Shown here: piece after piece, positions 23,650 through 33,180 of the stretch
How the letters are laid out: every line of letters begins with the position of its first letter
Position numbering within the stretch: position 1 is the first letter of the stretch
Assembly (NCBI GenBank): GCA_016790515.1
Contig: JAEUOY010000170.1
Span: forward strand, 1 to 44,271
From: Burkholderiaceae bacterium
GTDB taxonomy: Bacteria; Pseudomonadota; Gammaproteobacteria; Burkholderiales; Burkholderiaceae_C
Length of the DNA stretch: 44,271 nucleotides
Direction: 5' to 3'
Translations under genes and position numbers: made by a program
Notes under the pieces: generated by a model
Databases searched by the model: none
Seen by the model: the letters and a program-made list of their open reading frames with translations, nothing else
Told to the model about the DNA's origin: nothing

Positions 23650-24282
23650 TCACGCCTCCGGTCCGGGCAGCGACAGCAGCGACAGCAGCGCGAGGCCTGC
23701 CAGCAGCAGCGCCGAGGCGCGGTTGATGCGGCGATGCCAGCGCGCATCGAAGCGGTGGCGCAGCCGGCCGACCACGCTGGTCAGCAGCAGCCACCACATT
23801 GCCGAGCCGAGCAGCACGCCGGCGACCATCGGCGCCGGCGCGGCGCCCTCGATCCGTCCGGCCAGCGCGCCGAAGATCGCGATGAAGGACAGGATCGTTG
23901 CCGGGTTCGACAGCGTCAGCACGAAGGTGCCGGCGAAGTGCCGGCCCAGCGTGCGGCCGTCGGGCACCGCGGCAGCGCGCTGGGGCGGCGGGCTGCGCCA
24001 GATCTGCCAGGCCAGCCACAGCATGACCGCGCCGCCGCCGACGACCAGCCAGGCGCGCAGCCCGGTCAGCATGGCGATCAGCGCGCTGGCGCCGAAGGCA
24101 CCGACCGCGCCGTAGACCGCGTCGGCCAGCGCCGCGCCGAGGCCGGTCGCCAGCCCGGCGCGCGGGCCCTGGGCCAGCGTGCGCTGGATCGTCAGCAGCC
24201 CGATCGGGCCGACCGGCGCGGCGATCGACAGCCCGATCAGCAGCGACTGCAGGAACACCGGTAGCTGAGATGCGGCGGACAT
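23650..24282 (-). CDS. LysE/RhtB family amino-acid exporter
   Basis: This integral membrane protein of about 210 residues has five to six hydrophobic helices. The family N-terminal motif is SIAAPVGPIGLLTIQRTLAQGPRAGLATGLGAALADAVYGAVGAFG, and the central motif is FVLTLSNPATILSF. Members export amino acids or related compounds; the substrate here is unknown. I prefer the ATG at 24282 (GGAG upstream); the ATG at 24315 would add 11 residues. It is convergent with pulA and divergent from the WrbA-like gene. Confidence 0.88.
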   Translation of the reverse strand: MSAASQLPVFLQSLLIGLSIAAPVGPIGLLTIQRTLAQGPRAGLATGLGAALADAVYGAVGAFGASALIAMLTGLRAWLVVGGGAVMLWLAWQIWRSPPPQRAAAVPDGRTLGRHFAGTFVLTLSNPATILSFIAIFGALAGRIEGAAPAPMVAGVLLGSAMWWLLLTSVVGRLRHRFDARWHRRINRASALLLAGLALLSLLSLPGPEA

Positions 24283-24467
24283 GCCGGGCATTCTCCGCAA
24301 CCCCTTGCCCGGCATGTGCCATCAGCCGATTCGAACGATGGTTTCGAGGCCGCCGAACCGCGTCGGCGGGGCCGGACCGCACACTGCTGCCTACGGTCGC
24401 GAAGGTCTCGCGGCCAACCGCCAACACAACGGCAACCGCAACCGCCCCCCCAAGCCAGGAGCCCGCC

Positions 24468-25022
24468 ATGAGCCACATCGTCATCGTCTACCACAGCGGC
24501 TACGGCCACACCGCGAAGGTCGCCGAGGCCATCGCCTCGACCAGCCGCGCGAAGCTGCTGGCCATCGACGCCGAAGGCAACCTGCCCGAAGGCGGCTGGG
24601 AGGCACTGGCCGCCGCCAGGATGATCGTCTTCGGCTCGCCGACCTACATGGGCATGGCGAGCTGGCAGTTCAAGAAGTTCGCCGATGCGTCGAGCAGGCC
24701 CTGGTTCGGCCAGGCCTGGAAGGACAAGCTGGCCGCCGGCTTCACCAATTCGGCGACGCTCAACGGCGACAAGCACTCGACGCTGCACTACTTCATGACG
24801 CTGGCGATGCAGCACAGCATGCTGTGGGTCGGCACCGGCATGATGCCGGCCAACCACAAGGCCGCCACCCGCGACGACATCAACAACGTCGGCTCGTTCG
24901 GCGGCCTGATGACGGCGACGCCGTCGGACGCCTCGGTCGACGAGATGGTGCCCGGCGACATCGCCACCGCGAGGAAGTTCGGCGAGCGCCTGGCCGAGGT
25001 CGTCACCCGCTTCGCGGCCTGA
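24468..25022 (+). CDS. WrbA-like flavodoxin-fold NAD(P)H:quinone oxidoreductase
   Basis: The 184-residue product is a flavodoxin-fold FMN protein of the WrbA/NQO group, which reduces quinones by two electrons. The phosphate-binding loop is HSGYGHTAKVAEAIA near the N-terminus, followed by MIVFGSPTYMGMASWQFKKF and the flavin-contacting GFTNSATLNGDKHSTL. It is somewhat shorter than E. coli WrbA. AGGAG lies just before the ATG. It stands alone between the divergent exporter gene (185-base gap with no clear motif) and the convergent amidohydrolase gene. Confidence 0.85.
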   Translation: MSHIVIVYHSGYGHTAKVAEAIASTSRAKLLAIDAEGNLPEGGWEALAAARMIVFGSPTYMGMASWQFKKFADASSRPWFGQAWKDKLAAGFTNSATLNGDKHSTLHYFMTLAMQHSMLWVGTGMMPANHKAATRDDINNVGSFGGLMTATPSDASVDEMVPGDIATARKFGERLAEVVTRFAA

Positions 25023-25039
25023 CGCCGCCGGCCATCCCA

Positions 25040-26605
25040 TCAGCGCGACGTGCCGCGCCGCACCACCGGCGTCGCATCGACGAAGGGCAGGAGGCCGATC
25101 GCCTGGTGCACCTCGCGCGGCGCCAGCCAGCGGCCCTGGGTGATGACGCCGGCGACGCGGCGGATGTCGGCGATGTTCTGCGTCGGCTCGCCGTCGACCA
25201 GGATCAGGTCGGCACGCCGGCCCGGCCCGATCACGCCGCGGTCGGCCTCGGTGCCGGTGTAGCGCGCGCCGTTGCGGGTGGCGATCTGGATCGCCTGCGC
25301 CGGCGTCAGCCCGGCGCGCACGTAGCCGATCAGTTCGCTGTGCAGCACGATGCCGGGCAGGCTGTCGGTGCCGGCGACCATCGGCACGCCGGCGCGGTAG
25401 AGCCGGCCGGCGAACTCGCCGGGCAGCTCGCCATCGCGCTGCTGCAGGAACTGGAAGGTCATCAGCGTCAGGTCGACCACCGTGCCGCGGCGCTTCAGCA
25501 GCGCGATGAAGTCCTGCACCGGCGCACTGTCGAGCTCCAGCGCACCGAGCCGCTCGGCCGGCAGGTGGAAGCGTTCGAGCGTGCGCGTATCGGTGGTCGG
25601 CGTGACCAGGAAGTTCAGCAGCAGCTGGTTGACATGCTGGATCTCGTCGAAGCCCATCTCGATCACCTCCTCGGCGCGCAGGAAGGCCGGCACATGGCCG
25701 CTGACGCGCAGCCCGCGCTGGTGGGCGTAGGCCACCGTCTCGCGCAGGATCTCGCGCGGGAACGAGTTGTAGACCTTGATCTGCGGATAGCCGCGCGCGG
25801 CATACCAGTCGACCGCGGCGCGGGCCTCGTCGAGCGTCCTGACGACGATGCCCGAGCGCTGCGCGAACGGGCTGTTGCCTTCGATGAAGCCGGCCGGCAC
25901 CACCTGCGGGTAGGCCAGCTGGCCGGCGGCGATCTGGGCCATCGTCTCCTGCAGCGTGCGGTTGTCGTTGGACAGGTCGCGGGTCGTCGTGACGCCGGCG
26001 GCCAGGTGCAGCCCGCCGTTGCCGCGCCAGACATGGTCGTGCATGTCGAACAGCCCCGGCAGCATCACCCGGCCGGCGGCGTCGATTTCGGTGTCGGGCG
26101 CGGCACCGCCGGGCGTGCCGGCCGGCAGCACCGCGGTGATGCGGCCGCGGATCACATGGACGTCCGACGCCGGGCCGAGCCGCGCGGCCTCGCTGTCGAA
26201 GACGCGGGCGTTGCGCACCACCGTCAGCCCGGGCAGCGGCTGCAGCCAGGCGGCGGCGCGCTGGCGCATCAGCGCATCGGCGGCGGCCTTCTGCCGCGCC
26301 TCGAGCTGGGGCAGCACCGACTCCCAGCCCTCTTCGACCAGGCTGGTCCAGCCCGGCCACAGCTGGGCGAACAGGCGCACGGCGCCAGGGCCGTCGCCGT
26401 CGGTCGCCCAGAGGTAGTTCGGCTCGAAGCCCAGGCCGATGTGCACCACCCGCTGCAGCGCCTGGCGGCGGCCGCCCTGCGTGACGACCAGGTGGTCGAC
26501 CACCTGCTGGCGCAGCTGTCCGCCGGGCAGCAGCGGCAGGCGGCGCCCGGGCGCCGCAGCCAGCGCGGCGACGGCGATCGCGTCGACCGCCGGCGAGCCA
26601 CCCAT
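25040..26605 (-). CDS. Amidohydrolase family protein, possibly lacking its N-terminal signal
   Basis: The 521-residue metal-dependent hydrolase shows the amidohydrolase metal-site pattern: HxH in LPGLFDMHDHV, a Lys in PQIKVYNSF that fits the carbamylated ligand, His in RVSGHVPAF and IQHVNQ, and Asp in AGTDSLPG. About 130 residues with no domain I recognise precede the barrel. Related proteins are usually exported, yet the only upstream ATG is at 26605. The reading frame is closed by TGA 21 codons earlier, leaving no room for a signal peptide. A non-ATG start, a frameshift or loss of the 5' end are possible. The gene follows the methyltransferase gene on the same strand at 60 bases. Substrate unknown. 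Confidence 0.75.
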   Translation of the reverse strand: MGGSPAVDAIAVAALAAAPGRRLPLLPGGQLRQQVVDHLVVTQGGRRQALQRVVHIGLGFEPNYLWATDGDGPGAVRLFAQLWPGWTSLVEEGWESVLPQLEARQKAAADALMRQRAAAWLQPLPGLTVVRNARVFDSEAARLGPASDVHVIRGRITAVLPAGTPGGAAPDTEIDAAGRVMLPGLFDMHDHVWRGNGGLHLAAGVTTTRDLSNDNRTLQETMAQIAAGQLAYPQVVPAGFIEGNSPFAQRSGIVVRTLDEARAAVDWYAARGYPQIKVYNSFPREILRETVAYAHQRGLRVSGHVPAFLRAEEVIEMGFDEIQHVNQLLLNFLVTPTTDTRTLERFHLPAERLGALELDSAPVQDFIALLKRRGTVVDLTLMTFQFLQQRDGELPGEFAGRLYRAGVPMVAGTDSLPGIVLHSELIGYVRAGLTPAQAIQIATRNGARYTGTEADRGVIGPGRRADLILVDGEPTQNIADIRRVAGVITQGRWLAPREVHQAIGLLPFVDATPVVRRGTSR

Positions 26606-26665
26606 CGCGGCGTACAGCGCGGGCTGCGAACTGGGGGCCTCGGGTGCGGCCCGACCCGGCTGAAG

Positions 26666-27829
26666 TCAGGCCGCGCCCAGGCGCCACAGTGAGGTCAGTT
26701 CCGCGGCCCGCGCCGCATGCAGCGGATCGGTGGCATCGCTGGCGCGGCGATGCATCGGCCGGGTGTCGATGCGCCCCAGCACGCGCAGCCCGGCCGCGGC
26801 GATCCAGCCGAGCAGCTCGGCGCGCGAGCGCAGGCCCAGGTGCTCGGCCAGGTCCGACACGATCAGCCAGCCCTCGCCGCCGGGGGACAGGTGCGCCGCC
26901 AGGCCCTGCAGGAAGCCACGCAGCATGCGGCTGTCGGTGTCGTAGACCGCGGCCTCCAGACCCGAGCTGGGCGCTGCCGGCAGCCACGGCGGGTTGCAGA
27001 CCACCAGAGCGGCGCGGCCCGCGGGGAACAGGTCGGCCGCCTGCAGCGTGACCGACCCGGCCAGCCCCAGGCGCTGCAGGTTGTCGGCTGCGCAGGCCAG
27101 TGCGGTCGGCGACAGGTCGGTGGCGGTCACCCGCAGCCCGCGCCGGGCCAGCAGGGCGGCCAGCACGCCGGTGCCGGTGCCGATGTCGAACGCGCCTTGC
27201 GCCAGCGCTGCCGGCGGCAGCGGGGCCCGGGCCACCAGGTCGACGTATTCGCCACGCACCGGCGAGAACACGCCGTGGTGCGGGTGGATCGACGCGCCCA
27301 GCGCGGCGATCGGCACGCCCTTGCGGCGCCATTCGAAGGCACCGACCAGCCCCAGCAGCTCGCGCAGCGATTGCACGTAGTGCTCGGCCACCGGTCCATG
27401 GGCCTGCAGCCCGGGCTCGCGCAGGTCGGGCGCGCGGCGCAGCGGCACGCCGTGGTCGGCGTCGAAGGGCAGCAGCAGGCCGCCGAGGATGCGCGCGCGA
27501 TCGGCCTGCGCCCGGCGCTGGACGAGGAAGGCGTCCTTCGGCGTGGCCGGCCGGCCTGTCTTGCGCGCCCTGCTTGCCAGGTGGGCGTCGAAGCGCCGGC
27601 CCAGCGCCTGCAGCAGCTGGCGGGCATGCTGGTAGTCGCCCAGCCACAGCAGCGCGGTGCCGTCGTCCAGCCGGCGATAGGCCTCGTCGGCGCCGATCGA
27701 GTCGTCGGCCAGCACCACCCGCCGCGGCGCCGGGCGGCCGGCCAGCGAGCGCCAGCGTGCCTGCTGGGGCTCTCCGTCGGGGCCGGCCCAGCGGATCGTC
27801 TCCGGGGTTGCTGGCGCGGCTGGACGCAT
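26666..27829 (-). CDS. Class I SAM-dependent methyltransferase
   Basis: The 387-residue product has a C-terminal Rossmann methyltransferase domain. The SAM-binding motif is DIGTGTG (215-221), an acidic end of strand two follows (TATDLS), and the catalytic motif is NPPW (279-282). NPPY/NPPW is typical of enzymes that methylate amino groups in RNA bases, DNA bases or protein glutamine (RsmC/PrmC-like). The 200-residue N-terminal region may hold the substrate-recognition part. I cannot tell the target. The ATG at 27829 is chosen because upstream sequence has no conserved look. It is divergent from the CbiM-like gene. Confidence 0.82.
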   Translation of the reverse strand: MRPAAPATPETIRWAGPDGEPQQARWRSLAGRPAPRRVVLADDSIGADEAYRRLDDGTALLWLGDYQHARQLLQALGRRFDAHLASRARKTGRPATPKDAFLVQRRAQADRARILGGLLLPFDADHGVPLRRAPDLREPGLQAHGPVAEHYVQSLRELLGLVGAFEWRRKGVPIAALGASIHPHHGVFSPVRGEYVDLVARAPLPPAALAQGAFDIGTGTGVLAALLARRGLRVTATDLSPTALACAADNLQRLGLAGSVTLQAADLFPAGRAALVVCNPPWLPAAPSSGLEAAVYDTDSRMLRGFLQGLAAHLSPGGEGWLIVSDLAEHLGLRSRAELLGWIAAAGLRVLGRIDTRPMHRRASDATDPLHAARAAELTSLWRLGAA

Positions 27830-27911
27830 GCTGCGATTCTCGCCGCCGAGGCGGTGCCGGCTTGTCCCTTCGCAAGGGCGGCAGACCGTGGGGCCGCGAA
27901 AATCGCTGCCG

Positions 27912-28529
27912 ATGAGTCTCGATGTGCTGCTGCTGGCCGCCGCGGTCCTGCTCGCGCTGGCGCTGCGGCCCTGGCGCGCGGTTGGTGCCGGCGGCCCGCC
28001 CTGGCCCTGGCTGGCCTGGTGGGCGGTGCTGCCGCTGTTCTGGGGCGCCGACCGCATCGCCCAGACGGCGATCATCCAGCCGTTGTCGGGTGCGTCGCTG
28101 CTGGTGCTGCTGGCCGGCTGGCCGCTGGCGGTGCTGGCGCTGCTGCCGGTGGCCGCGGTGACGATGCTGATGGGGGGCATGGCCGCCGACGAGGCGTTGC
28201 ACCGGCTGGTCTGGCTGGGTCTGGTGCCGGCCACGCTGGCGATGGCGCTGGGCGCCGCACAGCGCCGCTGGCTGCCCAAGCACCTGTTCGTCTACATCAT
28301 GGGCCGCGGCTTCTTCACGACCTGGATCGCCGCGGCCGGTGCCGGCGCGCTGGCGCTGCTGCTGGTCGACGCGCCGCCCGGCACCGACCCCGGCGACCTG
28401 CTGCTGGCGCGCTTTCTCACCGCCTCGGGCGAGGCCTTCCTGACCGGCATGCTGACGGCGATCTTCGTCGCCTTCCGGCCCGAGTGGCTGGCGACCTATT
28501 CCGACCGGCTGTACCTGCCGAAGGACTGA
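27912..28529 (+). CDS. Multi-pass membrane protein, CbiM-like (ECF transporter type)
   Basis: This 205-residue protein consists mostly of six or so hydrophobic segments and has a conserved-looking end (GEAFLTGMLTAIFVAFRPEWLATYSDRLYLPKD). It resembles the CbiM-like energy-coupling-factor permeases of Burkholderiales, which may take up a metal or vitamin. The classical CbiM N-terminus MHIPDG is missing, and no ECF ATPase or T-component gene is nearby. The family call is moderate and the substrate unknown. It ends 13 bases before the convergent acyl-CoA dehydrogenase gene. Confidence 0.6.
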   Translation: MSLDVLLLAAAVLLALALRPWRAVGAGGPPWPWLAWWAVLPLFWGADRIAQTAIIQPLSGASLLVLLAGWPLAVLALLPVAAVTMLMGGMAADEALHRLVWLGLVPATLAMALGAAQRRWLPKHLFVYIMGRGFFTTWIAAAGAGALALLLVDAPPGTDPGDLLLARFLTASGEAFLTGMLTAIFVAFRPEWLATYSDRLYLPKD

Positions 28530-28542
28530 CGCCGCGCCGGGG

Positions 28543-29676
28543 TCAGGCCGCCAGCGCCCGCCCGATCAGGATCTTCTGCACCTCGGAGGTGCCCTCGTAG
28601 ATCTGGCAGACCCGCACGTCGCGGTAGATGCGCTCGACCGGGAAGTCGCTGACGTAGCCGTAGCCGCCCAGCACCTGGATCGCCGCCGAGCACACCGATT
28701 CGGCCATCTCGCTGGCCATCAGCTTGGCCATCGCGGCCTCCTTCAGGCAGGGCAGGCCCGCATCCTTCAGGCTCGCGGCATGCCAGATCAGCTGGCGCGC
28801 GGCCTCGATCCGGGTCGCCATGTCGGCCAGCTTGAACTGCACCGCCTGGTGCTCGAAGATCGGCACACCGAAGGCCTTGCGTTCCTTGCTGTAGGCCAGC
28901 GCGCACTCGAACGCCGCGCGCGCCATGCCCAGGCTCTGGCTGGCGATGCCGATGCGCCCGCCCTCCAGCCCCGACAGCGCGATCTTCAGGCCCTGGCCTT
29001 CGTCGCCGAGCCGGTTGGCAGCGGGGATGCGGCAGTTCTCGAACAGGATCTGCGCGGTGTCGCTGGCGTGCTGGCCCATCTTGTCCTCGACGCGCGCCAC
29101 CGTGTAGCCGGGCGTCGCGGTCGGCACCAGGAAGGCGCTGATGCCGCGCTTGCCGGCGGCCTTGTCGGTCACCGCCATCACGATCGCGACGTCGCCGTTC
29201 TTGCCGCTGGTGATGAACTGCTTGACGCCATCGAGCACGTAGTCGTCGCCGTTCCTGGTCGCGGTGGTCTTCAACCCGCCGGCCTCCGAGCCGACATGCG
29301 GCTCGGTCAGGCAGAACGCGCCGAGCATGTCGCCGCGCGCCAGGGGTTTGAGGAAGCGCTGCTTCTGCTCGGCGTTGCCGAAGGCCATCAGGATCGAGCA
29401 GACCGGGCAGTTGTTGACGCTGACCACCGTGCTGGTTGCGCCGTCGCCGGCGGCGATCTCCTCGAGGATCAGCGCCAGCGCCAGGTAGTCGAGCCCGGCG
29501 CCGTCGTGCTCGGCGGGCACCGCCACGCCGTAGCAGCCCAGTTCGGCCAGCCCGCGCAACTGGGCCTTCGGAAACTGGTGGCTCTTGTCCCAGGCCGCGG
29601 CGTGCGGCGCGATCTCGGCCTGCACGTACTGGCGCACGGCCTCCTGGACGGCGCGGTGGTCGTCGGTCAGCAGCAT
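28543..29676 (-). CDS. Acyl-CoA dehydrogenase (short/branched-chain type)
   Basis: This FAD acyl-CoA dehydrogenase of 377 residues oxidises acyl-CoA to enoyl-CoA and passes electrons to ETF. FAD-contact motif [20 protein letters not shown] and C-terminal [14 protein letters not shown] are present. Glu361 in YEGTSE is the expected catalytic base, in the position used by short- and medium-chain enzymes and unlike the IVD copy at 33947. GGAGA precedes the ATG. It is the last gene of the leftward cluster that starts with liuR and ivd, which suggests a role in branched or short acyl-CoA breakdown. Confidence 0.92.
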   Translation of the reverse strand: MLLTDDHRAVQEAVRQYVQAEIAPHAAAWDKSHQFPKAQLRGLAELGCYGVAVPAEHDGAGLDYLALALILEEIAAGDGATSTVVSVNNCPVCSILMAFGNAEQKQRFLKPLARGDMLGAFCLTEPHVGSEAGGLKTTATRNGDDYVLDGVKQFITSGKNGDVAIVMAVTDKAAGKRGISAFLVPTATPGYTVARVEDKMGQHASDTAQILFENCRIPAANRLGDEGQGLKIALSGLEGGRIGIASQSLGMARAAFECALAYSKERKAFGVPIFEHQAVQFKLADMATRIEAARQLIWHAASLKDAGLPCLKEAAMAKLMASEMAESVCSAAIQVLGGYGYVSDFPVERIYRDVRVCQIYEGTSEVQKILIGRALAA

Positions 29677-29714
29677 CGAGGGGTCTCCGGTGGGGTGGGG
29701 GCAGGGCGGACCGC

Positions 29715-30116
29715 TCAGCGGGGCGCAAGCTTGACCAGCAGCGTGCCGCGGGCGACCACCGCCGGCGCCGCGCCGCGCACCGCGGCCTTGCCGTCGATCT
29801 GCACCAGCAGGCCGCCGAGCGCGGCATGCGGCTCGGTCGACACGACGCGCCAGGCCAGTTCGATCGTCTGCTCGGCAAACACCGGTGCCTTGAACGCGAA
29901 GTTGAAGTTCAGGCACAGCAGCTCGCGCGGCCGGTCGCCGTCGGGCCGCGAGAAGTGCGTCGAGGCCAGGCCGATCATCTGCGCGGTGATCTGCTCGCCG
30001 CTGGCGATGATCTCGCCGTGGCGCGCGCGCTGGGCGGCCTGCCGGTCATGGTGCAGCGGGTTGTCGTTGCCGCTGAGCCGGGCGAAGGCCGCGATGTCTT
30101 CGCGGCTGAAGCGCAT
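29715..30116 (-). CDS. MaoC-like hotdog-fold protein, altered active-site Asp
   Basis: The 133-residue single hotdog domain resembles MaoC/(R)-specific enoyl-CoA hydratases. The N-terminal signature is FSREDIAAFARLSGNDNPLH. In active hydratases the dyad lies in G-D-x-N-P-x-H; here the first Asp is Asn17 (GNDNPLH) while His22 remains. The protein may use the neighbouring Asp18, may be a thioesterase-like or binding protein, or may be weakly active. A longer start upstream cannot be ruled out. It lies between the thiolase and acyl-CoA dehydrogenase genes (59 and 38 bases), so it belongs to the same acyl-CoA cluster. Confidence 0.72.
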   Translation of the reverse strand: MRFSREDIAAFARLSGNDNPLHHDRQAAQRARHGEIIASGEQITAQMIGLASTHFSRPDGDRPRELLCLNFNFAFKAPVFAEQTIELAWRVVSTEPHAALGGLLVQIDGKAAVRGAAPAVVARGTLLVKLAPR

Positions 30117-30175
30117 GCTGCGGCTGCAGCGTTCGCCCGCCCGGACGGACGGGACAGCGGCATCCTCGACGCCGT

Positions 30176-31354
30176 TCACGGCATCTCGACGGCCATCGCG
30201 GTGGCCTCGCCGCCGCCGATGCACAACGCGGCGACGCCCCGCTTCAGCCCCCGCTTGCGCAGCGCGCCCAGCAGCGTGACGACGATGCGCGCGCCCGAGG
30301 CGCCGATCGGATGGCCCAGCGCACAGGCGCCGCCGTGCACGTTGACGATGTCGTGGGGCAGGCCGAACTCGTGCATCGCGGCCATCGTCACCGCGGCAAA
30401 GGCCTCGTTGACCTCCCAGAGGTCGACGCTCTTGGCGTCCCAGCCGGACTTCTTCAGCACCTTGGCGATCGCGCCGGCCGGCGCGGTGGCGAACCATTCG
30501 GGTGCCTGGGCATGCACCGCATGCGCCGCGATGCGGGCGACCGGCGTCGCGCCCATCCGGCGGGCGGTCGATTCGCGCATCAGCACCAGCGCGGCAGCGC
30601 CGTCGGAAATGCTCGACGCGTTGGCGGCGGTGATCGTGCCGTCCTTCTTGAATGCCGGCTTCAGCGTCGGGATCTTGTCGAGCTTGGCCTTGAACGGCTG
30701 TTCGTCGAACTTCACCACCGTGTCGCCGGACTTGCCGGGCAGCGCGACCGGCGCCATCTCCCAGTCGAAGCTGCCGTCCTCGTTGGCCTGCCTGGCCCGC
30801 GTGGTCGAGGCGATCGCATACTGGTCCTGCGCCTCGCGGCTGAAGCCGTACTTGGCGACGCAGGCCTCGGCGAACACGCCCATCGCCTTGCCGCGCTCGT
30901 AGGCGTCCTCGAGGCCGTCCATCGCCATGTGGTCGAACATCTGCGCGGCGCCGTACTTGACGCCCTTGCGCGCGAACACCAGGTGCGGCGCGTTGGTCAT
31001 GCTCTCCATGCCGCCGGCGACCGTCACGTCGGCCGATCCGGCCAGCAGCATGTCATGGGCGAACATCATCGCGCGCATGCCGCTGCCGCACATCTTGCTG
31101 AGCGTCACCGCGCCGGCCGAGTCGGGCAGCCCGGCCCTGCGCATCGCCTGGCGCGCCGGCGCCTGGCCCTGGCCGGCCATCAGGCAGTTGCCCATCAGCA
31201 CCTCGTCGACCGCGTCGCCGGGCACGCCGGCGCGCGCGACCGCGGCGGCGATCGCGACCGAACCCAGTTCCCAGGCGGCGAGCGACGAGCAATCACCCAG
31301 CAGGCCGCCGATGGGCGTCCGGGCGGCGGAGGCGATGACGATGGAATCGGCCAT
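30176..31354 (-). CDS. Acetyl-CoA C-acetyltransferase (thiolase)
   Basis: This 392-residue thiolase catalyses the reversible condensation or cleavage of acetoacetyl-CoA or 3-ketoacyl-CoA. The three catalytic residues are in standard places: Cys89 (SKMCGSG), His348 (ALGHPIGASGARI) and Cys378 (ALCIGGGEA). Length fits the degradative/biosynthetic short-chain class. AAGGAG lies at a good distance from the ATG. It follows aceK at 33 bases. In the leucine pathway it would turn acetoacetyl-CoA into two acetyl-CoA. Polyhydroxybutyrate synthesis is an alternative use, but no phaB or phaC is nearby. Confidence 0.95.
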   Translation of the reverse strand: MADSIVIASAARTPIGGLLGDCSSLAAWELGSVAIAAAVARAGVPGDAVDEVLMGNCLMAGQGQAPARQAMRRAGLPDSAGAVTLSKMCGSGMRAMMFAHDMLLAGSADVTVAGGMESMTNAPHLVFARKGVKYGAAQMFDHMAMDGLEDAYERGKAMGVFAEACVAKYGFSREAQDQYAIASTTRARQANEDGSFDWEMAPVALPGKSGDTVVKFDEQPFKAKLDKIPTLKPAFKKDGTITAANASSISDGAAALVLMRESTARRMGATPVARIAAHAVHAQAPEWFATAPAGAIAKVLKKSGWDAKSVDLWEVNEAFAAVTMAAMHEFGLPHDIVNVHGGACALGHPIGASGARIVVTLLGALRKRGLKRGVAALCIGGGEATAMAVEMP

Positions 31355-31387
31355 GGTGGGCTCCTTGGGACCTGGTGGATGGGAGTC

Positions 31388-33160
31388 TCAGGGCGCCGAC
31401 GCAGCGGCGCGGGTGTGGGCGAAGCGCTTGTGCGCATCGTAGGGGAACACGTCGAAGACATGGCCGGCCGTGATGCGCTGCTTGTGCATCTGCCAGAAGC
31501 CGGCGTCGAGCAGGTCGGCATGATGCTTCATGAAGACCTCGCGCACGGCCGGGTTGCCGAGCAGGAACGGGCCGAAGGTCTCGGGAAAGACGTCCTTGGG
31601 GCCGACCGAGTACCAGATCTCGCCGGACATCTCGTCCTCCTCGTTGCGCGGCGCCGGCACCTTGCGGAAGTTGCAGTCGGTGATGTACTCGATCTCGTCG
31701 TAGTCGTAGAACACCACCTTGCCGTGGCGGGTGACGCCGAAGTTCTTCCACAGCATGTCGCCGGGGAAGATGTTGGCCGCCACCAGGTCCTTGATCGCGT
31801 TGCCGTACTCGATCACCGCATGCTTCATCTGCTCGGGGTTGGCGTCCTGCAGGTAGATGTTCAGCGGGATCATGCGCCGCTCGATGTAGACATGCCTGAT
31901 CACCAGCGCCTCGCCGTCGATCTCGACCTGGCTCGGGCAGAAGTGCCGCAGCTCGGCCTCCAGCTCCTCGCTGATGCGCGAGCGCGGGAACGCGACGCTG
32001 GTGTACTCCAGCGTGTCGGCCATGCGCCCGACCCGGTCGTGGGTCTTGACCAGCAGGTACTTGCTCTTGATCAGCTCGCGCGTGGTGTCCTTCTGCGGCG
32101 GGAAGAAGTCCTTGATGACCTTGAACACGTAGGGGAACGAGGGCAGGTCGAAGACCAGCATCACCATGCCCTTGATGCCCGGCGCGATGCCGAACTTGTC
32201 GCTCGAGTGGCGCAGGTGGTAGAGGAAGTCGCGGTAGAAGTGGTTCTTGCCCTGCTTCTGCAGGCCGAGCGCCGAATAGATCTCGTTGCGCGGCTTGCGC
32301 GGCATCAGGCTGCGCAGGAACTGCACGTAGGCCGACGGGATCTCCATGTCGACCATGAAGTAGGCGCGCGCGAAGCTGAACAGCATCAGCAGATCGTCCT
32401 CGGCGAACAGCGCGGCGTCGATGTAGAGCCTGCCCTGCTCGTTGTGCAGCACCGGCAGCGCGAACGGCGTCTCGGCGAAGCCGTTGACGATCTTGCCGAT
32501 GATGTAGCCGCCCTTGTTGCGGAAGAACATCGACGACAGCACCTGGACCTGGAAGTTCGCGCGCAGCCGCACCTGCTGGCCGACATGGCGCTGCAGCGAC
32601 TCCATCACCGCGTCGATGTCGCGCCCCAGGTCCTGGAACGGCCGCTGCAGCTGGAAGTTGTCGACGATGCGCAGCAGCGTCTCGCGCAGCGAGTCGCGCG
32701 TCGGGTAGTAGGCGCGGTAGGTCGGCAGCGAGGCCGGCTCGTCGTTCTCGATGTACTCGGTGCTGACCGCAGGCCGCACGAACAGGAAGGCGTTGCGGAA
32801 GTAGCTGTGATGCAGGATCTTGGTGGTGACCGAGTTGAAGAAGGTCTCGGCCAGCTCGGGCTGGTGGTGGTCGACCAGCAGGCCGATGTAGTGCAGCTTG
32901 ACCTGCTGCCAGGTGTCGTCGGCGAGGTGGGCGGTGTCGAACTCGCGCTGCAGGCGCTCGACCGCCTCCTGCACGCGCAGGTCGTAGAACTCGATGCGCT
33001 CGCGCTGGGCGCGCTGCTGGCCGTGCCAGTCGGCGGCCTCGAAGCGCTGCTTGGCGGCGCGGTTGGTCTCGGAGAACAGCCGGTAGTGGCGGTTGAAGCC
33101 GTCGAGCATCGCGCGGGCAATGTCGTAGGCGCGGCTGTCGGTCAGGCGGTGCGGGAACAT
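31388..33160 (-). CDS. aceK: Isocitrate dehydrogenase kinase/phosphatase AceK
   Basis: This bifunctional regulator of 590 residues (E. coli 578) phosphorylates isocitrate dehydrogenase and so sends carbon into the glyoxylate bypass. The kinase ATP loop [29 protein letters not shown] and the catalytic segment [31 protein letters not shown] are clear. The N-terminal regulatory half begins [15 protein letters not shown]. The ATG at 33160 lies 20 bases after the carbonic anhydrase stop. Unlike enteric bacteria, it is not beside aceB/aceA but in an acyl-CoA degradation cluster, which suits control by acetyl-CoA supply. Confidence 0.97.
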   Translation of the reverse strand: MFPHRLTDSRAYDIARAMLDGFNRHYRLFSETNRAAKQRFEAADWHGQQRAQRERIEFYDLRVQEAVERLQREFDTAHLADDTWQQVKLHYIGLLVDHHQPELAETFFNSVTTKILHHSYFRNAFLFVRPAVSTEYIENDEPASLPTYRAYYPTRDSLRETLLRIVDNFQLQRPFQDLGRDIDAVMESLQRHVGQQVRLRANFQVQVLSSMFFRNKGGYIIGKIVNGFAETPFALPVLHNEQGRLYIDAALFAEDDLLMLFSFARAYFMVDMEIPSAYVQFLRSLMPRKPRNEIYSALGLQKQGKNHFYRDFLYHLRHSSDKFGIAPGIKGMVMLVFDLPSFPYVFKVIKDFFPPQKDTTRELIKSKYLLVKTHDRVGRMADTLEYTSVAFPRSRISEELEAELRHFCPSQVEIDGEALVIRHVYIERRMIPLNIYLQDANPEQMKHAVIEYGNAIKDLVAANIFPGDMLWKNFGVTRHGKVVFYDYDEIEYITDCNFRKVPAPRNEEDEMSGEIWYSVGPKDVFPETFGPFLLGNPAVREVFMKHHADLLDAGFWQMHKQRITAGHVFDVFPYDAHKRFAHTRAAASAP

Positions 33161-33180
33161 CGGCCGGCGCCCCAGCGCGG

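Noticed and set aside
19896-23747. A 1283-codon open frame antisense to pulA
   Set aside because: Composition is Arg/Val/Gln-rich with no domain, and pulA on the other strand has complete catalytic motifs.
24237-28283. A 1348-codon open frame on the minus strand
   Set aside because: It overlaps four real genes in a different frame and has no recognisable domain; it is a shadow of GC-rich coding sequence.
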